Origin: Methylobacter sp. KS41 | Lineage (GTDB): Bacteria; Pseudomonadota; Gammaproteobacteria; Methylococcales; Methylomonadaceae | Direction: 5' to 3' | Length of the DNA: 64,000 bases | NCBI GenBank assembly: GCA_002862125.1 | Contig: PHSP01000001.1 | Location: forward strand, 1,398,501-1,462,500 | Shown here: one piece after another, positions 35,245 to 44,753 of the stretch | Numbering within the stretch: position 1 is the stretch's first letter | How the letters are laid out: each line of letters begins with the position of its first letter | The notes under the pieces: model-generated | Seen by the model: only the letters and a program-made list of their open reading frames with translations | The model's database searches: none | Told to the model about the DNA's origin: nothing | Translations under genes and position numbers: made by a program

Positions 35245-36008
35245 GTCTTATCTTTTCTAATCATTTCACCCGCCAGAGCTATATACGCAACACTTCCTCG
35301 CGATGATTTATCGTAGCTCAGCACCGGCAGGCCATGGCTCGGGGCCTCTGCTAAACGGATATTTCTTGGAATGCAGGTTCTGAATACTTTATCACCAAAA
35401 TACCGGATAAGCTGTTCGGAAACGTCTTTGGTCAGACGGTTTCTGTCGTCATACATCGTTCGTAAAATCCCTTCGAGATGTAAATCCGGATTGACTGAGT
35501 TTTGGATATTGTGAAGCGTACTCATTAGCGCGGACAGGCCTTCCAGGGCATAGTACTCGCACTGCATCGGGATCAACAAGCTATCCGCGGCCACCATCGC
35601 ATTTAAAGTCAACATGTTTAAAGATGGCGGGCAATCTATCAGAATGTAATCGTATTGAGATTTTATCGGAATCATCGCATCAGCAAGCCGCGATTCTTTA
35701 CGATCAGCATGTATTAATTTTACTTCAGCCGCAGTCAGATCAGCATTTCCGGGAATTATCGAAAAACCAATTTCTGGCAGATAAATAACGGTTTCTGCTG
35801 CCGGCACGTCTTCCATTAAAGAATCGTAACTGGAATACCTGACTTCCTGTTTATCTATCCCGCAGCCCATTGCTGCATTGCCCTGCGGATCAAGATCCAC
35901 CAGCAATACCCGGCGCTTGGCGGCCGCCAGGGAAGCGGCCAAATTTACGCTGGTTGTCGTTTTTCCTACACCGCCTTTTTGATTGGTTACGGCAATTATT
36001 TTTCCCAC
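35241..36008 (-). CDS. parA: Chromosome-partitioning ATPase ParA (Soj)
   Basis: A 255-residue Walker-type ATPase that moves ParB-DNA complexes over the nucleoid. The deviant Walker A is KGGVGKTT at 11-18 with the signature lysine, the switch I region VDLDPQGNAAMGCG follows, and Walker B is YDYILIDCPPSLN. The lack of an N-terminal HTH places it with the short chromosomal Soj type. It overlaps the truncated parB by 4 bases and follows rsmG by 14 bases, supporting one operon from mnmG. Confidence 0.96.
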   Translation of the reverse strand: MGKIIAVTNQKGGVGKTTTSVNLAASLAAAKRRVLLVDLDPQGNAAMGCGIDKQEVRYSSYDSLMEDVPAAETVIYLPEIGFSIIPGNADLTAAEVKLIHADRKESRLADAMIPIKSQYDYILIDCPPSLNMLTLNAMVAADSLLIPMQCEYYALEGLSALMSTLHNIQNSVNPDLHLEGILRTMYDDRNRLTKDVSEQLIRYFGDKVFRTCIPRNIRLAEAPSHGLPVLSYDKSSRGSVAYIALAGEMIRKDKT

Positions 36009-36022
36009 TAACTTACCTCGAA

Positions 36023-36640
36023 TTATTTAACCGTTTGTATTCTAACCAGGCACCTTTCCGCCGTCATCCCTGGAATACTGACAGGTATCAGTGTTGTTTT
36101 TACCGCCCCCAGTTTATGGAGGTCTGGCGCTTGCCCTTTCATGGCCAACAACACTCCATCCTTGCTGAGTAAATGCGCGGTCAATTTCACTATATCAGAT
36201 AAACCGGCAAACGCTCTGGTAATGACGGCATCAAAATTTATTTCAGGATGATATTGTTCCACACGATTGTTGCAAACACTCACATTTTTAAGCTTTAATT
36301 CCAGTATTGCCTGCTGCACAAACCGCGTTTTCTTGGCATTGCTATCCAATAAAACAAACTCGGTTTCAGGCAAATAAATCGCTAGCGGGATACCAGGCAA
36401 ACCTGCTCCGGTGCCAATATCAATAACGCGTTTACCTTCAATGAATGGGGCGATAGCCAGACTATCCAGCAAATGCAAGCGCACCATATCTTCCCTGTCC
36501 CGTATAGCCGTCAGATTATAAGCTTTATTCCATTTTTCAATCAGCTTTATAAAATCAATAAGTTGTTCTACCTTGTCTTCTGATAGGGGCAGTTTCAGGA
36601 ATTCAAGGCCGGAAACCAGAATTTTTCGACACGCTTCCAT
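36023..36640 (-). CDS. rsmG: 16S rRNA m7G527 methyltransferase RsmG
   Basis: Methylates G527 of 16S rRNA; loss gives low-level streptomycin resistance. The 205-residue protein has the SAM motif VIDIGTGAGLPGIPLAIYLP and the family pattern YNLTAIRDREDMVRLHLLDSLAI upstream of it. ITRAFAGLSDIVKL and LAMKGQAPD are also characteristic. The start codon overlaps the mnmG stop by one base. Formerly gidB. Confidence 0.96.
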   Translation of the reverse strand: MEACRKILVSGLEFLKLPLSEDKVEQLIDFIKLIEKWNKAYNLTAIRDREDMVRLHLLDSLAIAPFIEGKRVIDIGTGAGLPGIPLAIYLPETEFVLLDSNAKKTRFVQQAILELKLKNVSVCNNRVEQYHPEINFDAVITRAFAGLSDIVKLTAHLLSKDGVLLAMKGQAPDLHKLGAVKTTLIPVSIPGMTAERCLVRIQTVK

Positions 36641-38511
36641 CAGGCGCTTTTCTTTCTTAAATAAACCAGCAACAGGGAAATGGCTGCGGGCGTCATGCCT
36701 GGAATTCGTGATGCCTGACCCAGGGTTTCCGGCCGTTGCGCTTTAAGTTTTTGACTGACTTCACTGGACAGACCGGGAACACCCGCATAATCAAGGGTAT
36801 CTGGCAGCCGCAAATGATCATATCGTAAGGTTTTATCAATTTCAGTTTGTTGCCTGACGATATAGCCGGCATATTTAGCCTGGATTTCAACTTGCTCGCC
36901 CACCTGTTCAGCAATATGCTCTCCACCTTCCAAAAATGACAGCAGTCTTTGGACATCCACTTCCGGCCGACGCAGTAATTCCATCAAACTGGCCTCTTTA
37001 AGCAAGGGTTTGCCCCATATTTCTGCAACCTGACGTGCTTCTTCGGTGTCTGTTCTGACCCATTTCTTTTTCAAATCTTCCTGCAGGCTGGAAATAGCTG
37101 CGCGCTTAGTCTCAAAAGCCCGCCAACGTTCATCATCAACCAGCCTTAATTCACGGCCTTTTTCAGTCAAGCGCAAATCTGCATTATCCTCCCTTAACAA
37201 CAAACGGTATTCAGCGCGGCTGGTAAACATCCGATAGGGTTCCTGCGTGCCGCGAGTAATCAGGTCATCAATCATCACCCCTAAATATGCCTCATCACGT
37301 CCAGGGCACCAGCTTTCCAGCCCCAGAACCAAACGCGCCGCGTTCAGCCCCGCAATTAAACCTTGCGCTGCGGCTTCCTCATAGCCGGTTGTGCCATTCA
37401 CTTGCCCCGCAAAAAACAAACCGTCCATGTGCTTGGTTTCCAGCGACATTTTCAGATCCCGTGGATCAAAGAAATCATATTCTATAGCATAGCCCGGACG
37501 CACAATTTCGGCATTTTCAAAGCCCGGCATGGAGCGCACAAACTCGTACTGGACATCAAAAGGCAAGCTGGTGGAAATGCCATTTGGATAGATTTCATTG
37601 GTATCCAGGCCTTCCGGCTCGACAAAAATCTGGTGTGTATCCCTATCGGCGAAACGGACGATTTTATCTTCAATCGACGGACAGTAACGCGGTCCGATAC
37701 CCTCAATAATCCCAGAATACAGTGGCGATCTGTCCAGACCGGAACGGATAATATCGTGGGTTTTACTGTTAGTGCGTGTGATATGACAGGGTATTTGTCT
37801 GGGATGCTGTTCGCGCCTGCCCATAAAAGAAAACACGGGAACGGGATCATCGCCGTGCTGTTCTTCCAGCTTACTGAAATCGATGGTTCTGCCATCAATA
37901 CGCGGCGGCGTTCCGGTTTTTAAGCGGTCGATGCGGAATGGCAGTTCGCGCAGCCGATCAGCCAAAGCGATGGAAGCGGGGTCGCCAGCACGGCCACCGC
38001 TATAATTTTCCAGGCCGATATGGATTTTTCCGCCTAAAAACGTGCCCGTCGTCAATACCACGGCTTTTGCCATGAAATTCAAGCCCATTTGGGTTTTAAC
38101 GCCGACCACTTTATTCCCGGCCACACACAAGTCAGCGACAGTTTGCTGGAATAATGACAAGTTGGGCTGGTTTTCCAGCGCACTTCTGACCGCCTGCTTA
38201 TACAATTTTCGATCCGCCTGAGCGCGAGTTGCGCGAACCGCAGGGCCTTTGCTGGCGTTCAGGGTACGAAATTGAATGCCGCCGAGATCAATAGCCTTCG
38301 CCATAATCCCGCCCAAGGCATCAATCTCTTTAACCAGGTGGCCCTTGCCTATTCCTCCAATCGCAGGATTGCAGCTCATTTGCCCAAGGGTCTCGATATT
38401 TTGCGTCAGCAATAGCGTTTTCGCTCCACACCGGGCGGCTGCCAAAGCGGCTTCGGTACCCGCATGACCTCCGCCCACCACAATCACGTCAAAATCTTTT
38501 TTGAATTTCAC
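36640..38511 (-). CDS. mnmG: tRNA uridine 5-carboxymethylaminomethyl synthase MnmG
   Basis: With MnmE it makes the cmnm5 modification at U34 of several tRNAs. The 623-residue FAD protein has the dinucleotide motif [21 protein letters not shown] at the N-terminus, the [24 protein letters not shown] motif with conserved Cys, the second [11 protein letters not shown], and a C-terminal helical domain ending [18 protein letters not shown]. It leads mnmG-rsmG-parA-parB' -parB, a linkage typical near oriC. It is divergent from a small hairpin-containing gene. Confidence 0.97.
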   Translation of the reverse strand: MKFKKDFDVIVVGGGHAGTEAALAAARCGAKTLLLTQNIETLGQMSCNPAIGGIGKGHLVKEIDALGGIMAKAIDLGGIQFRTLNASKGPAVRATRAQADRKLYKQAVRSALENQPNLSLFQQTVADLCVAGNKVVGVKTQMGLNFMAKAVVLTTGTFLGGKIHIGLENYSGGRAGDPASIALADRLRELPFRIDRLKTGTPPRIDGRTIDFSKLEEQHGDDPVPVFSFMGRREQHPRQIPCHITRTNSKTHDIIRSGLDRSPLYSGIIEGIGPRYCPSIEDKIVRFADRDTHQIFVEPEGLDTNEIYPNGISTSLPFDVQYEFVRSMPGFENAEIVRPGYAIEYDFFDPRDLKMSLETKHMDGLFFAGQVNGTTGYEEAAAQGLIAGLNAARLVLGLESWCPGRDEAYLGVMIDDLITRGTQEPYRMFTSRAEYRLLLREDNADLRLTEKGRELRLVDDERWRAFETKRAAISSLQEDLKKKWVRTDTEEARQVAEIWGKPLLKEASLMELLRRPEVDVQRLLSFLEGGEHIAEQVGEQVEIQAKYAGYIVRQQTEIDKTLRYDHLRLPDTLDYAGVPGLSSEVSQKLKAQRPETLGQASRIPGMTPAAISLLLVYLRKKSA

Positions 38512-38588
38512 AAGCTTTTTACTCTGAGTAGTACTATATTAATGCGTGTCAAATTAGACATGCTTATGACTATTATAAGAGGTAAACT

Positions 38589-38813
38589 ATGAAAAAACGT
38601 AAAAATCCTGACAAAATAGATTGTGTTCCTGTTCAAAACCCTGTTGCGAAGTTCGCCTATCAGTTCAATAAAGCGCACGTCTTTGAAGATAAAAACAAAT
38701 ACCATCGCAACGCAAAGCACAGAAAGCAGGAAGCTTCTCTAATAACTCTAAGGAGAGTTATTAGAGAAGCTTCCTGCATTCCGGAGTTCGCGATCGGTAA
38801 TCTGGCGGCTTAA
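38589..38813 (+). CDS. Small basic protein with an in-frame hairpin, possible ribosome-rescue factor (ArfA-like design)
   Basis: A 74-codon frame with a strong AGAGG ribosome binding site 6 bases before the ATG. The product is basic: RNPVAKFAYQFNKAHVF-like N-terminal half (NPVAKFAYQFNKAHVFEDK) and then KNKYHRNAKHRKQE. Right after this, the coding sequence runs through a perfect 24-bp inverted repeat with a 4-base loop (38726-38777) and continues 12 codons to its stop. In E. coli arfA, a hairpin inside the coding region is cut by RNase III or stops transcription, so the active protein comes from a nonstop message. The same design is visible here, but the peptide is not clearly an ArfA homologue, so the function is inferred. 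Confidence 0.65.
   Translation: MKKRKNPDKIDCVPVQNPVAKFAYQFNKAHVFEDKNKYHRNAKHRKQEASLITLRRVIREASCIPEFAIGNLAA
38726..38777 (+). promoter_or_regulatory. Perfect 24-bp hairpin in a coding region
   Basis: Arms at 38726-38749 and 38754-38777 are exact inverse complements with loop AAGG. The stem includes GCAGGAAGCTTCTCT and its complement. No U-tract follows, so it is more like an RNase III substrate or dispersed palindrome than a classical terminator. It interrupts the C-terminal third of the small basic gene in frame. Confidence 0.9.
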
Positions 38814-39506
<693 letters not shown>

Positions 39507-39510
39507 CAAG

Positions 39511-40803
39511 ATGAGTTTTACCATTAATAAAAAGCTGCTGTCAGGCTTGCTGTTACTTCCTAAAGTGGCTTTAGCTGATGAAATAAATCAGGCCAACACG
39601 GCCTGGATTTTAACCTCTACCGCATTAGTTTTATTTATGACAATCCCTGGATTGTCATTGTTTTATGCCGGATTAGTCAGAAGTAAAAACGTGTTATCCG
39701 TGTTAATGCAGTGTTTTGCCATTACCTGCATGGTTTCCATTCTTTGGCTGGCAGGCGTCTACAGTTTTATTTTTGCCGATGGCGGCGAGCTGCAAAAGCT
39801 TATCGGTGGCGCTTCCAAAGTATTTCTGCCGGGCATAGGAACCGGGACTTTGATTGGCGATATTCCTGAAACTGTTTATTTCATGTTTCAAATGACCTTC
39901 GCCATCATTACCCCAGCTTTAATTGTCGGCGCCTTTGTCGAGCGCATGAAGTTCTCGGCGATGTTGTGGTTTAGCGGTTTATGGTTGATTATTGTTTATT
40001 TGCCGGTCTGTCACTGGATATGGGGCGGAGGCTGGCTGGCTGACTTAGGCGTGATGGATTTCGCAGGCGGTATTGTTATTCATGTGAATGCGGGTGTTGC
40101 CGCCTTAATCGCTGCACTGGTGCTTGGTAAAAGAAAAGGTTTTCCAACTACCGCTATGCCGCCGCATAATATGACCATGGTAGTGACGGGCGCGGGTATG
40201 TTATGGGTTGGCTGGTTTGGCTTCAATGCCGGTAGCGCCTTAACAGCAGATGGCCGCGCTGGAATGGCCATGTTGGTAACCCATATCGGAGCAGCTTCCG
40301 GTGCATTGACCTGGATGATTATTGAATGGATGCGTTTTGGCAAACCCAGTGTATTAGGCATAGTCACGGGTATGGTGGCTGGGCTAGGCACTATCACTCC
40401 CGCGTCCGGTTTTGTTGGTCCCGTGGGTGCGCTGGTGATTGGCATTACTGCTGGTATTGTGTGTTTTTATGCCACCCAATATGTAAAACGCACACTGATA
40501 ATTGACGATTCTCTGGACGTATTTCCTGTACACGGAATAGGTGGGATTACCGGATCACTATTAACCGGCGTTTTTGCCGCCAGTAGTCTGGGCGGACTGG
40601 GTTTGGCTGAAGGCGTTTCCATCATGGATCAGGTCAGCGTTCAGGCTTTAGGTATTGTTATAACTGCTTCCTGGAGCGCTTTATTCAGTTTTCTGATTCT
40701 GAAAACATTAGACAAGTCCATAGGCCTGCGCGTGTCACCTGATGAAGAGGTGCAAGGACTGGACACTGTTCTGCATGAAGAGACTGGCTACTCCGATTTA
40801 TAA
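39511..40803 (+). CDS. amtB: Ammonium transporter
   Basis: A 430-residue Amt channel with a cleavable N-terminal signal (KKLLSGLLLLPKVALA) and eleven membrane segments. Conserved elements: FYAGLVRSKNVLSV, the first channel His in IVIHVNAGVAALIAALVLG, and the second His in FPVHGIGGITGSLLTG; PHNMTMVVTGAGMLWVGWFGFNAGSA is also diagnostic. The start is the ATG at 39511, four bases after glnK. Closed by a strong terminator at 40831. Confidence 0.96.
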   Translation: MSFTINKKLLSGLLLLPKVALADEINQANTAWILTSTALVLFMTIPGLSLFYAGLVRSKNVLSVLMQCFAITCMVSILWLAGVYSFIFADGGELQKLIGGASKVFLPGIGTGTLIGDIPETVYFMFQMTFAIITPALIVGAFVERMKFSAMLWFSGLWLIIVYLPVCHWIWGGGWLADLGVMDFAGGIVIHVNAGVAALIAALVLGKRKGFPTTAMPPHNMTMVVTGAGMLWVGWFGFNAGSALTADGRAGMAMLVTHIGAASGALTWMIIEWMRFGKPSVLGIVTGMVAGLGTITPASGFVGPVGALVIGITAGIVCFYATQYVKRTLIIDDSLDVFPVHGIGGITGSLLTGVFAASSLGGLGLAEGVSIMDQVSVQALGIVITASWSALFSFLILKTLDKSIGLRVSPDEEVQGLDTVLHEETGYSDL

Positions 40804-40830
40804 TAGTTTAAACAGGGTTGGCAAGGTGAA

Positions 40831-40858
40831 AAAGGCGGCCTTGGAAGCCGCCTTTTTT
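40831..40858 (+). terminator. Rho-independent terminator after amtB
   Basis: AAAGGCGGC pairs with GCCGCCTTT across a 7-base loop and is followed by TTTTTTG. It ends the glnK-amtB transcript, 28 bases after the amtB stop. Confidence 0.9.
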
Positions 40859-40898
40859 GTTTGACTTATGGCAGTTGATTAAACCTCATCGAGGATTT

Positions 40899-43800
40899 AT
40901 GGAAATTCGGCACATATTAACCAAAATTAAAAAACCTTCTCTTATAGCGGGCGGTCTTTTGGTTATTTATATCGTGGCCGCCATTTATATCCTTCCGTCC
41001 GTATTAAAGTCGAAAATTTCTGAACTTATTCAACAGGAAACAGGAAGACAATCATTAGTTTCAAAAATTCAGATTCAGCCATTTCCTTTAGCCATAAGCC
41101 TGCAAGGCTTTGATATTCGGGAACTTAATGGCAAACCATTTGCTTCATTTGAGGAGTTTTATTTAAAATTTGGGCTATTCCTATCAATAAAACAGTTAGC
41201 GTTGGCTTTTGAAAAAGTTTCGCTAATCAAGCCATTTGTCCATATCGCCAAACAAAAAGATGGGACATTCAATTTCCAGGATTTGTTTAAGGCCAGCGCT
41301 GCTGAAAAGAGTACAAGACAGCAACAATTCCCTGTAACTATCAAAAAACTGTCGCTATCGGATGGTCAACTGACATGGGAAGATGCCAGTTCCATTCAAC
41401 CATTAAGAGAAGATGTTTATCCGGTAAATCTCGATATTGAAAATTTCACTACCCAGACTGATAAACAAGCTCGCCTTGGCTTGTCCATGACCCTTAAATC
41501 AGGAGGTCGATTGGACTGGAAAGGCGCTGCCGGCATAAATCCATTGTATTCAGAGGGACATATAAAGCTTAATAATGTGCGGCTGGAAACGGTCTTGGCG
41601 CTTGCTTTACAAGACGCAGTCCATTTTGATTTAAAAGGATATGAGCTGCTCGATGCGGATTACAGGGTTAGTTATATTGAAAATAACTTGAAACTTGAGA
41701 TTAATAAGTGCTCTGCTGAAATTCGCGATTTTCAGTTATTTGAAAAAGCTCAAAATAAAACACTGGTTAAAATGCCTGCCTTTGCTTTACGAGGAATCGA
41801 TTTTAATCTTGAGAATCGAGCTCTTATGATTGAGTCCGTGTCAGCAAGTGACGCCGATTTTCAGGCATGGTTGAATCCACAAGGTGTTATTAACTACCAA
41901 GCCTTATTCCCTTCCGCACAAACCGGCAGCAACAGCGCCAAAAAAACCGCAACCACTGTAGCCGGTCCCAAAGAAGCGCCGTGGAAAATTAAAGTCAACT
42001 CGGTTACTTTAAATAATTTTGGACTCAATTTTGAAGATCAGACCATGACAAATCCGGTTTCTGTTAATTTTAAACCCATCAATTTAAAGTTGACAGATTA
42101 TAGTAGTGAACCCGGAGCAAAGCTGCCTTTCCAGCTGAGCACTGTGTTAAATAAAACCGGCATAATAAAGCTGGCCGGTGATACCGTGGTACAGCCCTTT
42201 TCAACAAATGTAAGCGTTGATGCCAAAGGCATCGTTCTGAAAAACTTTCAAGCCTACTTAAACAAGTTTGTACGCTTGGATATTAATGACGGAACGTTAA
42301 ACATTGACGGTAGCGCCGCGATAGCTACACCGGAAAATGATCAGCTGGAAGTTACGTTTAAAGGCAATACCAGCATTGTAAATTTATTAGCGCGGGATTC
42401 GTTGCTTAAAGAAAAAGACTTAAAAAAAAGTCTGGTTAATCTCCCTGTTTTTGCATTGCGAGGAATCGATTTTAATCTGGGCAAGAAGGAACTGGTGTTG
42501 GACTCTGTTACAGCAAATAATGCCGATTTAAGGGCGTGGCTGACTCCTGAAGGCGTCATTAACTACCAGGCCTTGCTTCCCATGACTAATTCACCAGAAA
42601 AAAATATTAATCAAAATATTGCGAATATTGCCGAAGCTCAAGAAACTACCTGGAAAATCAAGGCCAATAACATGGCCTTGACTAATTTTGGGTTAAATTT
42701 TGAAGATCAGACGCAAAAAAAGCCTGTCGCCCTGAATTTTAAACCCATAAATTTCAAGCTGACAAACTATAGCAATAAAAGTGGCGTCAAGCTGCCGGTT
42801 CAATTCAGTGTTGGAATGAACAAAACCGGATTGATATCAGTTGAAGGCGATACTGTTATCGAACCCCTTTCCGCTATGTTAAATATTGATGTCAAAAATA
42901 TCGATCTGGACCAATTTCAACCCTATTTCGATAAATTTTTGCGCCTGGATGTCGTAGACGGGGCATTAAATATTGATGGAAAAGTATCTGTAGCCAAACC
43001 AGGACAAGATAAACTGGATTTAAAATTTAATGGCGATACCGGGATAGCCGGCCTATTAACCCGCGATCAAAATATTCATAAGGATTTGGTAAAATGGGAA
43101 AGCCTAACCTTTAAAGACGTCGCGATTGATTTATTGGCAAATCGTTATACCGCATCTGCTCTTGTTATTGATAAACCTTATGCCAGGGTGACTATCAGAA
43201 AAGACAAAACGGTTAACTTTAAAGATATTGTTATCAGTAATAAAAGTAAGGCTGATATTCGCGCTGAATCAGCGCAAAATCAACCAGCCAAGCCGGACAA
43301 AACTTATTTTAAATTAGGTAAAATTCAAATAAAGGATGGCTCTGCCGACTTTTCAGACTTTTCATTAATCATGCCATTTGCGGCACAAATCGAAAGCCTG
43401 GATGGTGGTGCAAGCGATATTTCCTCAGCTAAAAAATCAACAATGACTTTTGGTTTATGGGGTAATGCCTACGATATAGCTCCTGTTGATATCAAGGGCG
43501 AGATCAGCCCCTATCTGGGCGATTACAATGTAGAAATAAATTTTCATGGCTTGCCAATGCCGCTGATATCACCTTACATGGTGCAATTTGCCGGCTATAC
43601 AGTTGAAAAAGGCAAAATGACGCTAGGGCTAAAATATAAAGTTGTTAACAAAGAATTGACTGCCTCAAACAGCATACTAATTGACAAATTCGAGTTGGGC
43701 GAGAAAGTTAAAAATCCGAATGCAGTTTCATTGCCTCTTAAACTGGCTGTCACATTACTGAAAGATTCGAACGGTAATATAAAGATTGATGTCCCAATTA

Positions 43801-44510
43801 CCGGTAGTCTGGATGATCCTAAATTCAGTTTAGGAGCTATTGTTACCGATGCCCTGGTGAATGTCCTTGCCAAAGTCGTTACCTCGCCTTTTCATGCCTT
43901 GGCCTCGCTGATAGGCAGCGAAAAAGACTTGAGCACAATTAGTTTTGCCGCCGGAAGTTCAGCTTTAAATAAAGAACAACAGCAAAAACTGGATGAATTA
44001 TCAAAGGCGCTAAAAGAGCGGCCATCTCTGAATTTGGACATCAAAGGCGCCGCATTCCAGGAACAGGATTGGCCGGTTATTAGAGAAGATGCATTATATG
44101 ATCAACTTAAAAAACGCAAAGCAATTGAAATCAATAAAGGCGCCGGTAAAAAAATACGCGAGGAATATGTCGAACTTTCTGATGACGACTATAAACGCCT
44201 ATTAGCGGATATATTTATTGAAAAATTCCCTCTGCTGGCGGAAAGATCGTTTTTGGGTACGCCAAAATTAATGAATCCCAAAGCAGGTGATTTTTATGAA
44301 ATTGCTAAACAGAAGCTTCTGGCAATTATCAAGCCGCAACCCGCGAGGCTTAAACACCTTGCTTCCGCCAGGGCGCAGGCTATTGCAAGTTATCTCATTC
44401 AGAAAGATGGCGTGCCGCGAGAAAGGATTTATATTCTCGATTCGGTTATTGACCCTGAAAGCGGCAACAAAGGAATTGTTAGTTACTTGTCGTTGAATGT
44501 TGGCGATTAA
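40899..44510 (+). CDS. DUF748-family AsmA-like envelope protein with tandem repeats
   Basis: A 1,203-residue protein with one N-terminal anchor (LIAGGLLVIYIVAAIYILPSVL) and a very long periplasmic region of the DUF748/AsmA-like superfamily. Two ~223-residue internal repeats are obvious, each beginning with FALRGIDFNL and containing GVINYQALLP/FP, NFGLNFEDQT and KPINxKLTxYS (nucleotides about 41768-42436 and 42437-43110). Towards the C-terminus ISFAAGSSALNKEQQQKLDELSKAL resembles the OmpA-like peptidoglycan-binding region. ATG at 40899 follows GAGGATTT. A bridge for lipid transport, as in AsmA-like proteins, is plausible but unproven. Confidence 0.85.
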   Translation: MEIRHILTKIKKPSLIAGGLLVIYIVAAIYILPSVLKSKISELIQQETGRQSLVSKIQIQPFPLAISLQGFDIRELNGKPFASFEEFYLKFGLFLSIKQLALAFEKVSLIKPFVHIAKQKDGTFNFQDLFKASAAEKSTRQQQFPVTIKKLSLSDGQLTWEDASSIQPLREDVYPVNLDIENFTTQTDKQARLGLSMTLKSGGRLDWKGAAGINPLYSEGHIKLNNVRLETVLALALQDAVHFDLKGYELLDADYRVSYIENNLKLEINKCSAEIRDFQLFEKAQNKTLVKMPAFALRGIDFNLENRALMIESVSASDADFQAWLNPQGVINYQALFPSAQTGSNSAKKTATTVAGPKEAPWKIKVNSVTLNNFGLNFEDQTMTNPVSVNFKPINLKLTDYSSEPGAKLPFQLSTVLNKTGIIKLAGDTVVQPFSTNVSVDAKGIVLKNFQAYLNKFVRLDINDGTLNIDGSAAIATPENDQLEVTFKGNTSIVNLLARDSLLKEKDLKKSLVNLPVFALRGIDFNLGKKELVLDSVTANNADLRAWLTPEGVINYQALLPMTNSPEKNINQNIANIAEAQETTWKIKANNMALTNFGLNFEDQTQKKPVALNFKPINFKLTNYSNKSGVKLPVQFSVGMNKTGLISVEGDTVIEPLSAMLNIDVKNIDLDQFQPYFDKFLRLDVVDGALNIDGKVSVAKPGQDKLDLKFNGDTGIAGLLTRDQNIHKDLVKWESLTFKDVAIDLLANRYTASALVIDKPYARVTIRKDKTVNFKDIVISNKSKADIRAESAQNQPAKPDKTYFKLGKIQIKDGSADFSDFSLIMPFAAQIESLDGGASDISSAKKSTMTFGLWGNAYDIAPVDIKGEISPYLGDYNVEINFHGLPMPLISPYMVQFAGYTVEKGKMTLGLKYKVVNKELTASNSILIDKFELGEKVKNPNAVSLPLKLAVTLLKDSNGNIKIDVPITGSLDDPKFSLGAIVTDALVNVLAKVVTSPFHALASLIGSEKDLSTISFAAGSSALNKEQQQKLDELSKALKERPSLNLDIKGAAFQEQDWPVIREDALYDQLKKRKAIEINKGAGKKIREEYVELSDDDYKRLLADIFIEKFPLLAERSFLGTPKLMNPKAGDFYEIAKQKLLAIIKPQPARLKHLASARAQAIASYLIQKDGVPRERIYILDSVIDPESGNKGIVSYLSLNVGD

Positions 44511-44511
44511 A

Positions 44512-44546
44512 AAATCAACTGGTAATCTATGGAATTCAGTTGATTT
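44512..44546 (+). terminator. Hairpin after the DUF748 gene
   Basis: AAATCAACTG at 44512-44521 pairs with CAGTTGATTT at 44537-44546, ten perfect pairs with a 15-base loop, immediately after the stop codon. No pronounced U-tract follows, so termination would be modest. Confidence 0.4.
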
Positions 44547-44753
44547 ATAAATTACCGGCTACACTCATCAACACAACAATATCCCAGAATCTAGTCCCCG
44601 GACTGTATAGAATTTATACTCATTTTCAAGGCGTAAAAGAGCCGCGCCAGACCAGTTAATCATTTTTACAATGCGGAAAATATCCTGATGCCTTCCCTGT
44701 TCATTAATAGTGTCTCTGATATAAATGAAACTTCTTAACCAGTGGAAATAATA

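Noticed and set aside
34696-36022. parS sites near parAB
   Set aside because: I looked for TGTTTCACGTGAAACA-like palindromes and saw none in this window.
36640-38511. Several open frames on the plus strand across mnmG
   Set aside because: Shadows of the well-supported mnmG gene.
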